Shown here one piece after another: positions 1-5,571 of a stretch of DNA of 7,007 nt. Within the stretch, counting starts at the first letter, position 1. Each line of letters begins with the position of its first letter. Made by a program: the position numbers and the translations under genes. The notes below the pieces were generated by a model. It was not told where the DNA came from, did no database searches, and was given only the letters and a program-made list of their open reading frames with translations. The stretch is from an uncultured Blautia sp. (GTDB taxonomy: Bacteria; Bacillota; Clostridia; Lachnospirales; Lachnospiraceae), in assembly GCA_900547615.1 (NCBI GenBank), contig URHH01000133.1, forward strand, positions 1-7,007, read 5' to 3'.

Positions 1-109
1 CTCGCAAAGGGCTGGGGTAATTTTATATCTGGCCGCATCATTATTTGGCGGTTACGTTTTAAGGGAGATGCAGAGCATCTCCCTTTTGATAAAAAGGAAT
101 GAATATATT
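1..109 (+). other. Leader / upstream intergenic region, no gene supported
   Basis: No coding region can be supported here. One frame stops at TAA 18-20 and could be the last codons (R-K-G-L-G) of an upstream gene. A second frame stays open to TGA 100-102, and the third is open straight into moaD; none resembles a protein I recognise. The region contains the hairpin at 61-87 and the weak moaD ribosome-binding site AAGGA at 94-98. I see no convincing promoter, so the operon is probably transcribed from further upstream. Confidence 0.5.
61..87 (+). terminator. Terminator-like hairpin before moaD
   Basis: Bases 61-71 pair perfectly with 75-85 (11 bp, GC-rich core GGGAGATG/CATCTCCC, three-base loop AGA), and TTTT occupies 84-87. 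This is the form of an intrinsic terminator, although the T tract is short and interrupted after four bases. It probably ends the transcript of the gene upstream. Because moaD begins only 22 bases later with no visible promoter between, it may instead act as a partial terminator or attenuator that lowers expression of the cofactor genes relative to the upstream gene. Confidence 0.7.
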
Positions 110-331
110 ATGATAGAAGTGAGATTGTTTGCCACATTCCGGGAAGGAAGAGAAAAGATTTACTATATGGATGCAGAAAAGATAAAAAAGGCTTCTGATG
201 CTTTAGATATTTTGGAGATTCCGCAGGAAGAAGTTGCAATCTGTCTGATAAACGGCAGACATTCATCTATAGATACAGAGGTACAGAACGGAGATATTCT
301 GGCTGTTTTTCCTCCTGTGGGAGGCGGTTGA
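110..331 (+). CDS. moaD: MoaD/ThiS-family sulfur carrier protein
   Basis: Small ubiquitin-fold protein of 73 residues (E. coli MoaD has 81). After activation by a MoeB/ThiF enzyme, its C-terminal glycine is thiocarboxylated and delivers sulfur to precursor Z, making the molybdopterin dithiolene in the cytoplasm. The sequence shows a beta-strand start (IEVRLFATF), the family segment N48-G-R ahead of the D-G-D-turn region (G61-D62), and a tail F67-P-P-V-G-G-G at the extreme C-terminus, as required. The ATG at 110 is preferred over an in-frame ATG at 68 because the latter lies inside the hairpin stem; AAGGA at 94-98 precedes 110, although an 11-base spacing is long. The next gene starts directly after the stop, and its partner enzyme is that gene. 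MoaE, the other subunit of molybdopterin synthase, is not in the window. A ThiS role is less likely in this company. Confidence 0.86.
   Translation: MIEVRLFATFREGREKIYYMDAEKIKKASDALDILEIPQEEVAICLINGRHSSIDTEVQNGDILAVFPPVGGG
319..324 (+). promoter_or_regulatory. Ribosome-binding site of moeB inside the moaD Gly codons
   Basis: GGGAGG lies 7 bases before the moeB ATG at 332. It is formed by the last Val-Gly-Gly codons of moaD, so the essential Gly-Gly tail and the downstream Shine-Dalgarno share the same bases. With the stop TGA directly abutting ATG, this implies translational coupling of carrier and activating enzyme. Confidence 0.75.
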
Positions 332-1069
332 ATGGAGCGTTATAAAAGACAGATTTCTATGCCTCAGATTGGAACAGAAGGGCAGAAGCTTTTACAGAAA
401 TCTACAGTGGCAGTTGTGGGTGCAGGTGGTCTTGGAACTCCTGTGCTTACTTATCTTGCAGCAGCAGGAGTTGGAAATATCCTCGTTATAGACAAAGACG
501 CGGTGGAGGAGAGTAATTTAAACAGGCAGTTTCTTTACAGCAGAGAAGACATTGGAAGAAAAAAAGCAGAGGCAGCAAAGGAGAAGCTGGAAAAACAAAA
601 TCCGCAGATAAAAGTCACAGCGTTTTCTGATGCGTTCACAGAAGAAAACGGCAGGGAGTTTTTAAAGGGTGCAGATGTTGTTGTAGACTGCGTAGATTCT
701 GTAAAAACGAGAATATCAGTAAATAAGATATGTCTGCTTTTACGGATTCCTCTTGTGGAAGGCGGGATTTACGGATTTTACGGCTATGTGACTTCCGTTT
801 TTCAAAATAGTCCCTGCCTGGAATGTATGGGGTACACAAAAGAAATGGAGCAGAAGGAGATTCCTTCTCTCGGGGCAGCCGCAGGCGTGGTCGGAAGTCT
901 CCAGGCAGTAGAGGCTTTAAAAATACTTCTCGGGAAGGGAGAGCCTTTTTATGGAAGAATTCTCCAATATGACGGTCTTGACGGCTCATTCGATGAAATT
1001 AAGGTGGAAAAAAAGAAGGACTGCAGTCTTCATAAGGCGGCAGAAATGGAGTTTTTAAAATATGATTGA
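332..1069 (+). CDS. moeB: MoeB/ThiF-family MoaD-adenylating enzyme
   Basis: E1-like enzyme of 245 residues, close to the normal MoeB length (about 250). It uses ATP to adenylate the C-terminal glycine of MoaD, which then accepts sulfur. Visible features are the N-terminal Y-K-R-Q segment (4-7), the nucleotide-binding loop G30-A-G-G-L-G35, the acidic D54 at the end of the second strand, N62-L-N-R-Q66 with the arginine expected to contact ATP phosphates, and D119-C-V-D122 followed by R127, matching the D-N-x-x-x-R region of the family. The first zinc pair is C162-x2-C165. The usual second CxxC is absent; C231-S-L-H234 stands in its place and could give a Cys3-His site (inference). There is no rhodanese domain. 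It starts immediately after moaD and overlaps moaA by 8 bases. ThiF/HesA annotation is possible from sequence alone; the moaD and moaA neighbours favour MoeB. Confidence 0.86.
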   Translation: MERYKRQISMPQIGTEGQKLLQKSTVAVVGAGGLGTPVLTYLAAAGVGNILVIDKDAVEESNLNRQFLYSREDIGRKKAEAAKEKLEKQNPQIKVTAFSDAFTEENGREFLKGADVVVDCVDSVKTRISVNKICLLLRIPLVEGGIYGFYGYVTSVFQNSPCLECMGYTKEMEQKEIPSLGAAAGVVGSLQAVEALKILLGKGEPFYGRILQYDGLDGSFDEIKVEKKKDCSLHKAAEMEFLKYD

Positions 1070-2036
1070 CAGCTATGGAAGAGAGATTGATTACATACGT
1101 ATATCTATTACAGACAGGTGCAATTTAAGATGTGTGTACTGTATGCCGGAATGCGGTGTGGAATCCGTTTCTCATGATAACATTCTCAGGTATAATGAAA
1201 TTTTGTCTCTCGGAGAGATTTTTGCAGAACTTGGAATAAAAAAAATAAAAATCACAGGAGGGGAACCTCTCGTGAGAAAAGGAGCGCCTTCTCTTATCAG
1301 GGATTTAAAGAGAATACCGGGAATTGAGAAGGTTACGATCACGACAAACGGAGTAAATCTGGAAGAGTGTGCAGAGGAACTTTCCGATGCCGGAATTGAC
1401 GGCATTAACTTAAGTCTGGACACACTGGATCCGGAAGTGTTTTTTAAGATTACAAGAAGAAATGATTTTGAAAAGGTAATGAGAGGGTTCCGGGCAGTTC
1501 TTGATCGTAAAGAGATTCCTCTTAAAATAAACTGTGTGCCTGTGGGAATTGAGGGACAGAATATTTTTGAGCTTGCGGAGCTTTCCCGAAAATATCCGGT
1601 TCATGTGCGGTATATTGAAATGATGCCCATTGGTCTTGGAAAGGAATATACAGGCTGCACAGAAGACGAAATTTTAAGAGAACTGGAAGCGCGATACGGG
1701 ACAGCCGTTAATTTTTCGGGAAAACTTGGAAACGGACCGGGACATTACTATGAATTTCCGGGATTTCAGGGAAAAATCGGTTTTATCAGCGCAATGAGCC
1801 ATAAATTCTGTTCTTCCTGCAACCGGGTACGTCTCACCTCGGAAGGATATTTAAAAACCTGCCTGCAGTACGATGTGGGAACAGATTTGCGGGCGCTTCT
1901 TCGAGGCGGGGCGCCAAAAGAGGAAATCAAAGAGGCGATCCAAAAGGCGATACAGGAAAAACCGCGCGCCCATCAGTTTACCGAAAAACAGGGCGGACAT
2001 GGCGAACAGCATATGATGTCTCAGATAGGCGGTTAA
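1062..2036 (+). CDS. moaA: GTP 3',8-cyclase MoaA (radical SAM)
   Basis: First enzyme of molybdopterin synthesis: with MoaC it converts GTP to cyclic pyranopterin monophosphate (precursor Z), in the cytoplasm. The protein has 324 residues, typical for the family (S. aureus MoaA about 340). The N-terminal radical SAM cluster motif is C20-x3-C24-x2-C27, followed by the SAM-binding G66-G-E-P69. The second 4Fe-4S cluster, which binds GTP, is C250-x2-C253-x13-C267, with R255 and R257 between in the conserved N-R-V-R-L context. The chain ends in the G-G tail (323-324) characteristic of active MoaA. All key residues are present, so it should be functional. The ATG at 1062 lies inside the end of moeB; GGAG at 1048-1051 is a weak ribosome-binding site, so coupling to moeB is likely. 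MoaC is not in this window. Confidence 0.96.
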   Translation: MIDSYGREIDYIRISITDRCNLRCVYCMPECGVESVSHDNILRYNEILSLGEIFAELGIKKIKITGGEPLVRKGAPSLIRDLKRIPGIEKVTITTNGVNLEECAEELSDAGIDGINLSLDTLDPEVFFKITRRNDFEKVMRGFRAVLDRKEIPLKINCVPVGIEGQNIFELAELSRKYPVHVRYIEMMPIGLGKEYTGCTEDEILRELEARYGTAVNFSGKLGNGPGHYYEFPGFQGKIGFISAMSHKFCSSCNRVRLTSEGYLKTCLQYDVGTDLRALLRGGAPKEEIKEAIQKAIQEKPRAHQFTEKQGGHGEQHMMSQIGG

Positions 2037-2046
2037 ATAGGTGGAT

Positions 2047-2063
2047 ACAGACAGAAGGTCTGT
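2047..2063 (+). repeat. Short inverted repeat between moaA and tupA
   Basis: ACAGAC (2047-2052) and GTCTGT (2058-2063) form a perfect 6-bp inverted repeat around a 5-base loop in the 63-base gap between moaA and tupA. It has no T tract, so it is not a terminator. It could be a small RNA hairpin that stabilises or processes the message, or an operator half-site pair. Nothing in the window decides this. Confidence 0.35.
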
Positions 2064-2083
2064 TACACATAGATAAGATTTAC

Positions 2084-2091
2084 AAGGAGGG
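2084..2091 (+). promoter_or_regulatory. Ribosome-binding site that sets the tupA start
   Basis: AAGGAGGG is the strongest Shine-Dalgarno in the window. It lies 8 bases before ATG 2100, the first codon of the signal peptide, but only 1 base before ATG 2093 in the frame of the main tupA domain. Ribosomes should therefore start at 2100, in the frame that ends at TGA 2217-2219 unless a -1 shift occurs. Confidence 0.85.
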
Positions 2092-2099
2092 AATGAAAC

Positions 2100-2962
2100 A
2101 TGATGAAAAAAAGACTGGCATTGTTACTGGCAGCAGCGATGACAATTTCAGCAGGCGTGTGCACCGTATATGCGGAAGATGCGGCAGGCGGGGGAAAAAG
2201 GGGGGTGGTCCTACTATGATGGCGACCACTACAAGTACGGCGGATACAGGACTTCTTGACTACCTGGCTCCTGTTTTTAAGGAGGATACAGGCTGGGAGT
2301 TAAAATGGGACGCAGTGGGAACAGGCGAGGCTTTGAAAATGGGAGAAAACGGAGACGTTGATATTGTTCTTGTTCATGCAAAGTCAAGCGAGGAAGAATT
2401 TGTAAAAAATGGGTTCGGTGTGGAACGTTTTCCTGTTATGTATAATGATTTTATTGTAGTAGGACCGACAGAACCTGTAAAAGCAACTGACGATATAGAG
2501 GCAGCCTTTACCCAGATTACAGAAGAAAAGCTTCCATTTATATCAAGAGGCGATGATTCCGGCACGGATAAAAAAGAAAAGAAAATCTGGGAAGCTCTTG
2601 AGCTTGACCCCAAAACAAATGAAAATTATATGGAATCCGGTCAGGGAATGGGCGCGACTCTCACAATGGCAGATGAGAAAAAAGCATACTGTCTCACAGA
2701 CAGAGGTACTTATCTGAAAATGAAAAAAGATGCGGACGTGCCTCTTGAGCTTGAAATCGTATGCGAGGGAGCGGACGACCTTCTGAACCAGTACGGCGTG
2801 ATCGCAGTAAACCCGGAAAAATATCCGGAAGTAAATAACGAGGGAGCAAACGACTTTATTGAGTGGATCTGCTCAGAAGAGATACAGAAACTGATCGGAG
2901 AGTACGGTGTGGAGGATTACGGACAGGCTCTCTTTACACCGAACGCAGGAACGGACAACTAA
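2100..2962 (+). CDS. tupA: Tungstate ABC transporter substrate-binding protein TupA, frameshifted
   Basis: Extracytoplasmic binding protein that captures tungstate for TupB/TupC. Translation from ATG 2100 gives a signal peptide: M-M-K-K-R, a hydrophobic core L-A-L-L-L-A-A-A-M-T-I-S-A, then V-Y-A before E-D, a good signal peptidase I site; the cysteine at codon 21 does not sit in a convincing lipobox. This frame ends at TGA 2217-2219 after 39 codons. The mature domain lies in the -1 frame up to the stop at 2960-2962. It carries the family marks T-T-T-S-T (2225-2239), D-T-G-L-L-D just after, S-R-G-D-D-S-G-T (2543-2566) and a later G-M-G-A-T-L, all typical of TupA rather than ModA or WtpA. The shift falls in the G5-A5-G6 run at 2190-2205; one missing base would restore a protein of about 287 residues. 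A sequencing slip, a real mutation or programmed frameshifting are all possible. tupB follows directly. Confidence 0.88.
2190..2205 (+). other. Homopolymer frameshift site with slippery heptamer
   Basis: Five G, five A and six G follow one another here, exactly where the signal-peptide frame and the mature-domain frame of tupA must join by -1. Read in the signal-peptide frame, 2192-2198 is G GGA AAA, which fits the X XXY YYZ rule for -1 slippage and differs by one base from the lambda gpG/gpGT site GGGAAAG. One added G or A anywhere in the run also restores the gene, so a plain indel (real or from sequencing) is the simpler reading. Confidence 0.8.
2204..2230 (+). other. Hairpin just downstream of the slippery heptamer
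   Basis: GTGGTC at 2205-2210 pairs perfectly with GACCAC at 2224-2229, extended by a G-U pair (2204/2230), around a 13-base loop. The stem starts 5-6 bases after the heptamer at 2192-2198, which is the spacing seen for stimulators of -1 frameshifting. It is a modest stem that could occur by chance, so its role is inference. Confidence 0.4.
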
Positions 2963-3655
2963 ATGAATGGTCTGGAGGAATGGGTCAATCGGATTTTTTC
3001 AGATGTGGGAGTTTACGATGCCATTAAAGTAACATTTCAGATGGCAGTAGCTTCCACCCTGATTTCCTCTGTACTGGGAATTTCCCTGGGGCTTCTTTTG
3101 GAGCGCGTACATTTTCCGGGAAAACGGATCGTGGTGCGAATAAACAGAACCCTCATGGGAGTTCCCCCTGTTGTTGCGGGACTGTTTGTCTATATGCTCA
3201 CCATGAGAAGAGGTCCACTTGGATTTCTGGAGCTTCTTTTTACCATAAAGGGCATGGTTTTGGCACAGGTCCTTATCATTACGCCGGTCATATGCGGCAT
3301 GACGTATTCCTATGCTGCAAAAACGGCGCCCGCAGTGCGCACCTTTGCAAAGACAATGGGAGCGGGAAGAATGCAGACAGACCTCCTTCTTATAAAAGAA
3401 ATGAAGTATGAGCTGTATTTCGTGATGATAACGGGATTCGGTCGTTCCATCAGCGAAGTGGGAGCGGTAATGCTTGTGGGAGGAAACATAAAGGGAAGTA
3501 CAAGAACGATGACCACAGCCATTGCTCTTTTAAAAAGCCAGGGGATTTTTTACGAGGGAATGGCGCTTGGCATACTTCTTCTTGCTATGGCATTTGTGGT
3601 TCAGTGCCTGGCTGATTTTTTTCACAGGGAGGCAGAGGAAAATGAGAATTACTGA
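2963..3655 (+). CDS. tupB: Tungstate ABC transporter permease TupB
   Basis: Membrane subunit of the tungstate importer, 230 residues, normal for TupB. Hydrophobic stretches at about 22-46, 63-82, 97-118, 150-172 and 197-218 indicate five or so membrane segments of the binding-protein-dependent permease fold. The cytoplasmic coupling loop (EAA region) is around 123-147, with the conserved K130-T-M-G-A-G-R. The segment G160-R-S-I-S-E-V-G-A-V-M followed by V-G-G-N-I (172-176) is highly characteristic of TupB-type permeases. The ATG abuts the tupA stop codon and its ribosome-binding site is weak (AGGA 2947-2950, 12 bases away), so translation probably depends on ribosomes finishing tupA. The tupA frameshift could therefore also lower tupB expression. 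It overlaps tupC by 14 bases. Confidence 0.93.
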   Translation: MNGLEEWVNRIFSDVGVYDAIKVTFQMAVASTLISSVLGISLGLLLERVHFPGKRIVVRINRTLMGVPPVVAGLFVYMLTMRRGPLGFLELLFTIKGMVLAQVLIITPVICGMTYSYAAKTAPAVRTFAKTMGAGRMQTDLLLIKEMKYELYFVMITGFGRSISEVGAVMLVGGNIKGSTRTMTTAIALLKSQGIFYEGMALGILLLAMAFVVQCLADFFHREAEENENY

Positions 3656-4331
3656 CCTAGAAAAGAAGGTGGGGGATTTTTCTCTTTACATAGAGGAGCT
3701 GGAAATTGAAGAAGGCCATATTTATGGCTTTATCGGCGGAAACGGAAGCGGAAAAACAACGGCTGCCAAACTGATCATGGATATTTTAAAGCCGGATAAG
3801 GGAGAAATCCTTTATGAAGGACTGGATCTTCGGGAGATTACCATGACGGCGCAGCGACCGTACCTGCTTCACAGCAGTGTGTATGAAAATCTGATCTATC
3901 CGCTGAAAATAAGAAAAAGGAAGCCGGACAGAGAAACAACGGACCGCCTTTTGGAAGAATTTGGCCTTCTTCATAAAAAAGATCAGTATGCCAGAAGCCT
4001 TTCCAGCGGAGAACAGCAGAAGCTTTCCCTTCTTCGGGCTCTGATTTTTCAGCCGAAGCTGATCATTGTAGATGAAACGCTTTCCAACATGGATCCGGAA
4101 AGTGTGGAGAAGTTTGAAAATCGGATTCTGGAAGAGCAGAAAAAAGAGCCGGTCACCTGGATCATCATCAGCCATCGTCTGTCGCAGATTTATAAGCTCT
4201 GTGACAGAGTGTGTTTTTTTTATAAGGGACAGGTCATTGCGGAAGGGGAAAAAGAAGAGGTTCTGTTTAAAAGTCAAGATGAGAGAATCCGAAAATTTGT
4301 GTCAAAAGAGCTGATACAAAGGGAGTGTTAA
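3642..4331 (+). CDS. tupC: Tungstate ABC transporter ATP-binding protein TupC
   Basis: ATPase subunit of 229 residues that powers TupB at the inner face of the membrane. Walker A is G32-G-N-G-S-G-K-T39, the Q-loop glutamine is Q71, the signature is L120-S-S-G-E124 (a serine replaces the first glycine of LSGGE), Walker B is L140-I-I-V-D-E145, the D-loop is S148-N-M-D151 and the switch histidine is H178 in I-S-H-R. All catalytic residues are present. The ATG at 3642 is chosen because AGGGAGG at 3626-3632 precedes it by 9 bases and the protein then begins at the usual point for an ABC domain; an earlier in-frame start at 3567 would add 25 residues read out of frame from the tupB membrane segment. 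There is no C-terminal TOBE domain, unlike ModC, which fits TupC. The short N-terminal half before Walker A is normal for this group. Confidence 0.92.
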   Translation: MRITDLEKKVGDFSLYIEELEIEEGHIYGFIGGNGSGKTTAAKLIMDILKPDKGEILYEGLDLREITMTAQRPYLLHSSVYENLIYPLKIRKRKPDRETTDRLLEEFGLLHKKDQYARSLSSGEQQKLSLLRALIFQPKLIIVDETLSNMDPESVEKFENRILEEQKKEPVTWIIISHRLSQIYKLCDRVCFFYKGQVIAEGEKEEVLFKSQDERIRKFVSKELIQREC

Positions 4332-4333
4332 GT

Positions 4334-5563
4334 ATGAGGTTTTTACAGGTGGATACCATTTCCGGGGCTCGTGAGAAGCTTTTGCGGGAAGTGGGAGATA
4401 ATTTTTTGAAAGTGGAAACGGTAAAGCTTTCACAAGCGTACGGGAAATGTCTTGCAGAGGATATTTATGCAGAGGAGAATATTCCGGACTTTCGAAGGGC
4501 AACCGTAGACGGATATGCAGTAAAAGCATCTGATACACAGGGAGCGGGAGAGAGCGTCCCTGTATTTTTATCTGTTGTCGATGAAATTTCCATAGGAAGC
4601 CCTGCGCTTCGGGAAATTAAAAGCGGGGAATGCGCCTATGTTCCCACAGGAGGAATGATTCCTGACGGAGCAGACGCTATGGTCATGGTGGAGTATACGG
4701 AGCTTTTCGATAAAAGGGACGCCGCCGTTTACGCGTCTGTATCAGCAGGAAGCGGCGTTGTGCAGATTGGAGAGGACGCAAAAAAAGGAGAGCTTCTTCT
4801 TTCCAGAGGAACGATCCTTCATTCTGCCCAGACAGGGGTTCTTGCTTCTCTTGGAAAAAAGACGGCAAAGGTTTATGCACCCTGGCATATCACCATCATC
4901 TCTACAGGAGATGAGCTGGCAGAGCCGGGAGAGGAAAAAGGCAGATGTCAGGTATACGACATTAATACACACGCCCTCTGCGCCCTTGCAAAAGAGCAGG
5001 GAATGGAAGTGGAAAAAGCCTTTTCAGTAAAAGATGAAGGAGAAAAAATAGAGCAGGCATTAAGAGACGCTCTTTTATGCAGTGATATTGTAGTGATTTC
5101 CGGAGGAAGCTCTCAGGGGAAAAAAGATATGACGGCAGATATGATAGATAAAATTGCAGAGCCGGGAGTATGGACGCACGGTCTTGCCTTAAAACCGGGA
5201 AAACCGACCATAGTAGGAATGGATAAGCCGTCAGGGACTCTCCTTATAGGGCTTCCGGGTCACCCTGTCGCAGCAATCATGGTATTTCGGCTTCTTCTCG
5301 TATGGCTTCAGAAGAATTTTAGGGGAGAAAAAGAAGAGCCGGGAGTTCCGGCTGTTCTGTCTTCCAATATTCCGGGGGCGGCAGGACGGGCAGTATGCCA
5401 GACGGTGAAGCTTGAAAAAGAAAAAGACGGATACCGGGCAATTCCTGTTTTTGGGAAATCGGGACTTATGCACACGCTGACCCAGGCAGACGGATACGTG
5501 ATGGTGGAGGCTGACCAGGAGGGACTTCGCACGGGAGAAACCGTATACGTGCAGCTATTGTAG
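4334..5563 (+). CDS. moeA: Molybdopterin molybdenumtransferase MoeA (stand-alone)
   Basis: Cytoplasmic enzyme that inserts molybdate or tungstate into adenylylated molybdopterin. At 409 residues it is the standard MoeA length (E. coli 411). Conserved motifs are in order: R55-A-T-V-D-G-Y-A-V63, P104-T-G-G-M-I-P-D-G-A-D114, S190-T-G-D-E-L195, S256-G-G-S-S-Q-G-K-K-D265, H282-G-L-A-L-K-P-G-K-P291 and G306-L-P-G-H-P-V-A-A314, then a short C-terminal beta domain with G-A-A-G-R and A-D-G-Y. All the usual active-site acidic residues are kept, unlike in the following paralogue. The start at ATG 4334 has AAGGGAG (4319-4325) 8 bases upstream; a GTG at 4325 is in frame but lies within that site. It begins 2 bases after the tupC stop, linking metal uptake to metal insertion. 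Confidence 0.94.
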   Translation: MRFLQVDTISGAREKLLREVGDNFLKVETVKLSQAYGKCLAEDIYAEENIPDFRRATVDGYAVKASDTQGAGESVPVFLSVVDEISIGSPALREIKSGECAYVPTGGMIPDGADAMVMVEYTELFDKRDAAVYASVSAGSGVVQIGEDAKKGELLLSRGTILHSAQTGVLASLGKKTAKVYAPWHITIISTGDELAEPGEEKGRCQVYDINTHALCALAKEQGMEVEKAFSVKDEGEKIEQALRDALLCSDIVVISGGSSQGKKDMTADMIDKIAEPGVWTHGLALKPGKPTIVGMDKPSGTLLIGLPGHPVAAIMVFRLLLVWLQKNFRGEKEEPGVPAVLSSNIPGAAGRAVCQTVKLEKEKDGYRAIPVFGKSGLMHTLTQADGYVMVEADQEGLRTGETVYVQLL

Positions 5564-5571
5564 GAGGTATT

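Noticed and set aside
68..109. Longer moaD start at ATG 68
   Set aside because: It lies inside the hairpin stem, has no ribosome-binding site of its own, and adds 14 residues unlike the MoaD family start; ATG 110 begins directly with the first beta strand.
86..109. Possible promoter TTGATA (86-91) and TATATT (104-109) before moaD
   Set aside because: The spacer is only 12 bases and the -10-like box touches the moaD start codon.
1..109. Molybdenum cofactor riboswitch in the leader
   Set aside because: The visible leader is short and shows only one simple hairpin, not the multi-stem Moco RNA fold; anything before position 1 cannot be judged.
2071..2080. Possible -10 box TAAGAT for an internal tupA promoter
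   Set aside because: Only 4 of 6 bases match and there is no -35-like sequence 16-18 bases upstream.
2093..2215. tupA N-terminus read from ATG 2093, with an apparent C-G-R-C zinc-finger-like patch
   Set aside because: The ATG is only 1 base from the Shine-Dalgarno and the resulting basic, Cys-containing segment is the signal-peptide region read in the wrong frame; the patch is an artefact.
3567..3641. Longer tupC start at 3567
   Set aside because: It would read 25 residues out of frame through the last membrane segment of tupB; ATG 3642 has a well-placed AGGGAGG.
3786..4277. Long antisense open frame opposite tupC
   Set aside because: No ribosome-binding site, no recognisable protein, and it lies wholly opposite a clearly real ABC ATPase gene; the same applies to the antisense frame at 636-989 opposite moeB.
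4325..4333. GTG start for moeA at 4325
   Set aside because: The GTG begins at the last base of the AAGGGAG Shine-Dalgarno (4319-4325), leaving no spacing; ATG 4334 has an 8-base spacer.
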